A DNA stretch of 64,000 nucleotides from JBBTDV01 sp038042605 (lineage in GTDB: Bacteria > Bdellovibrionota > UBA1018), in contig CAYHPW010000010.1 in NCBI GenBank assembly GCA_964358645.1, forward strand, positions 1 to 64,000, read 5' to 3'. A program made the position numbers and the translations under genes. The stretch's first letter is position 1; each line of letters begins with the position of its first letter. The notes under the pieces were generated by a model. The model saw nothing but the letters and a program-made list of their open reading frames with translations. It was not told the origin of the DNA and made no database searches. Positions 62,424-64,000 of the stretch are shown here, piece after piece.

Positions 62424-62642
62424 TTACCACTTTCGCTGTAGCACTCGGTCATTCCAGAGTAGATCAAGAAATTCTTTCCAGTGAATGAAATGTGCTTTGT
62501 AGCCATTGCCGATGTCGATAGATCGGCCTAACGGGTCCTGAGAGATCATAAAAAGACTCTTGAAGATTTTCTTTTCAGCCAGAGCAGCCAGACCAGAGGC
62601 ATGCCGACCTGGCGCGCGGCCTCTTAAAATCCAGCTCCACAT
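62424..62642 (-). pseudogene. DUF4143 ATPase C-terminal remnant
   Basis: A 72-codon minus-strand frame with a clean match to the C-terminal end of DUF4143-type ATPases: 'LRGRAPGRHASGLAALAE', then LFMISQDPLGRSIDIG and the closing HWKEFLDLLWND. The preceding ~300 residues are missing and an in-frame stop lies just before the Met, so this is a fragment. Its tail differs from the intact ATPase at 58711, so it derives from another copy. The flanking 62316-62423 and 62643-62735 show nothing else I can support. Confidence 0.62.
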
Positions 62643-62735
62643 CCACTAAAAATCTGTTTTATAATCAAGTGCAGAACATAAAAAATTCTGCCCAATTATT
62701 TTCCACAGAAACGCCCTAAAGCCTCGCGAAAAATT

Positions 62736-63590
62736 TTAATCCCGAACTTTTATTATTCGATTAGACGCGTTCTTAAAGTCGCACTCAAGGTTCTCCGAGC
62801 AGTGGGCAGCTCCGTCTTTATCGAAGTATAGATATGCCCATTTGCCTCGGTATTTTGGATCGGCCCAAAGTTTTTTTAGCAACTTCGCGCCTCCAGGGAT
62901 CAGTGCGGTTGACCACGCATCTAAGCGATAACCATTAAACTCCGGATGTGCAAAAAGTACGACCCTTTGGAAGTCCTCGCTCCAGTTGCCGCTTATAGCT
63001 TTAGGGTTCCATACGTTTTGGCCGAGTCTGCGCGATGATGAAGACACCATCCAGCCTGATTTCCACTGCACCTTTGCGAATGTGGCATATTCGTTGAGTG
63101 GATCCGCTATCGTAAACGGCCGGCTCGGCGTGAAGCCCCCTGAAAAATATATGTCACCTGCGAAATCAACGACCCATTTCCCCGGGAGTTCTTTTTTTAG
63201 TTCGTCGATAAATAATCCTTGTGACAATCCTGAAAAGTCGCGTCTGCGGGGTTTGTTTTTTTCCACTTTGTCAGCGTCAAAGTATCCCTCTGTTTCTTCG
63301 CGCATCTCAACGGCAAGTTTCTCGATGGCAAGCGTTTCTGGGAGTGGTGCTGCTTCGCATAGGTTATTTTTCTTTTTCCGCCAGATGCAATCAGGGTCCC
63401 AGCTTCTAGTGTAGGCGTCATGCTTTTGACGGATTTTGGCTTCAAGCTGCGTCATGGTTTCATCGGATGGCGATTCCCAGCGCATGCTAACGCCGAAAAT
63501 GGTTGCTTGCGAAGGAACGGCCGCAAATGCAAAATTAATAATGAAAGAGGCCATTGGGATGAGAAAAAATAATATGAGCCGGATGTTCAT
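62736..63590 (-). CDS. ApbE-like FAD:protein FMN transferase family protein
   Basis: Exported protein with a signal peptide (ending FAFAAVPS) from Met 63590, which follows GAGGTGA. Middle motifs match ApbE loosely: DFSGLSQGLFIDEL near residue 117 (family LDLGGIAKGxxVD), VVDFAGDIYFSG near 142 and FTIADPLN near 160, and the later 'AWSTALIPGGAKLLKKL' matches the ALATAL segment. It is shorter than ApbE (284 aa against about 340) and some consensus glycines are replaced, so FMN transfer is uncertain. Divergent from and overlapping the gene that runs off the window. Confidence 0.62.
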   Translation of the reverse strand: MNIRLILFFLIPMASFIINFAFAAVPSQATIFGVSMRWESPSDETMTQLEAKIRQKHDAYTRSWDPDCIWRKKKNNLCEAAPLPETLAIEKLAVEMREETEGYFDADKVEKNKPRRRDFSGLSQGLFIDELKKELPGKWVVDFAGDIYFSGGFTPSRPFTIADPLNEYATFAKVQWKSGWMVSSSSRRLGQNVWNPKAISGNWSEDFQRVVLFAHPEFNGYRLDAWSTALIPGGAKLLKKLWADPKYRGKWAYLYFDKDGAAHCSENLECDFKNASNRIIKVRD

Positions 63591-64000
63591 GGTGGTCACC
63601 TCAGTATCGATGCTAATAAATGCTCACGCATATTCAAGTGAAATTCCTGCTGGAAAATGCGCGGAAGGACAAAATGAAAAGGTGACTGTTTTCAGAGAGA
63701 ACGAACAATTAAAAGAAGAGTATGGCGCGGTCATTAAAGTTGCGTCTTATCTTTCTGAAAAGTGTAAAAGGTGTAGGTGTATGTCATATTTCGGCGGGCT
63801 TCTGGCCGGTTGTTCTAACAGTTGCAGGCCACAGGGATACGTTGCCGTGATCGGCGAGACAGGCATTGTTCTTGGTTTTGTTGAGCAGACTTTCCAGCGG
63901 TACAATCCAATGGGTTTATCCTCCTATGCGCGTCACTCGCCGCTTTCAACTGAGGAGGTTAAAAGGCTAGCAGAGATTTCAAACAGCACCGAAACACTTA
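63559..64000 (+). CDS. Secreted Cys-rich protein, truncated by the window edge
   Basis: Open frame from ATG 63559 (AGAGG upstream) to the window end, no stop. The first residues make a signal peptide (MRKNNMSRMFMVVTSVSM.. ending INAHA), so it is real although it overlaps the divergent ApbE-like start by 32 bp. After cleavage come Glu/Lys-rich residues and a Cys cluster (EKCKRCRCMSYFGG, then GCSNSC), with 'YVAVIGETGIVLGFVEQ' later. The family is not recognised. ATG 63574 or 63583 are possible starts. The C-terminus lies outside the window. Confidence 0.6.
   Translation, partial: MRKNNMSRMFMVVTSVSMLINAHAYSSEIPAGKCAEGQNEKVTVFRENEQLKEEYGAVIKVASYLSEKCKRCRCMSYFGGLLAGCSNSCRPQGYVAVIGETGIVLGFVEQTFQRYNPMGLSSYARHSPLSTEEVKRLAEISNSTETL

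Noticed and set aside
62288..62506. 72-codon minus-strand frame
   Set aside because: It overlaps both the start of the secreted gene and the DUF4143 remnant in another frame; the remnant's match is far more convincing.

Overview
The window is chromosomal DNA from a Gram-negative, diderm bacterium. It encodes many secreted lipoproteins and outer-membrane barrels, two TolQ/TolR-type motors, Mpl-type murein recycling, a TIGR02147-family regulator (known mainly from Bdellovibrio and Fibrobacter), and an operon resembling the Agl-Glt gliding machinery of Myxococcus. I infer a Bdellovibrionota or related 'deltaproteobacterial' lineage; no rRNA gene is present to prove it. Genes are dense, many joined by 4-nt ATGA overlaps. 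I found no tRNA, rRNA or CRISPR. A run of ten N at 37561-37570 is an assembly gap.

Layout. 0.3-10.1 kb: an Rsm22-like methyltransferase, ssb, a dolichol-phosphate-mannose-synthase-like glycosyltransferase, a serine hydrolase coupled to mpl, a tolQ/tolR pair, a lysine 2,3-aminomutase-family radical SAM enzyme and a divergent NtrC-type regulator closed by a strong terminator. 10.3-18.2 kb: two unknown envelope genes, a secreted FecR-domain protein, and a tight housekeeping operon (xerD-like, site-2 protease, trpS, scpA, scpB, rluB). 18.2-23.6 kb: a secreted S46 peptidase divergent from a TIGR02147 regulator across a repeat-rich promoter region, then two secreted proteins. 23.6-34.6 kb: a PilZ-like protein and a ten-gene minus-strand operon with an AglRQS-like motor, TPR proteins, an AgmX/PglI-type TonB-like protein, an outer-membrane barrel, an Ig-like lipoprotein and a VWA lipoprotein. 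This probably forms one trans-envelope machine.

34.7-42.1 kb: barrel proteins, a PEP-synthase-like swivel/ATP-grasp protein, an MFS transporter interrupted by the N gap, and an MTA phosphorylase gene enclosed by 128-bp inverted repeats made from the tail of a Y1 transposase. The right-hand transposase has lost its catalytic HUH segment. A secreted papain-like protease follows. 42.4-50.3 kb: a double AhpD-like protein, an HDOD protein with a hairpin over its start codon, a histidine-kinase-like protein that appears to lack its phospho-accepting His, and a five-gene surface-sugar operon including HddA/HddC-like heptose activation enzymes.

50.3-58.4 kb: a Cys-repeat secreted protein, a lipoprotein, and a three-gene catabolic operon: an SsnA-type amidohydrolase, a PreT-PreA (dihydropyrimidine dehydrogenase-like) fusion and a one-chain molybdenum hydroxylase of the selenium-dependent xanthine dehydrogenase type. 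This suggests purine or related N-heterocycle breakdown. 58.4-64 kb: an accessory, partly decayed stretch with an IS91-like transposase remnant, a DUF4143 ATPase behind two tandem palindromes, a SUMF1-fold protein, a secreted unknown, a second DUF4143 ATPase remnant, an ApbE-like protein and a secreted protein running off the right edge.
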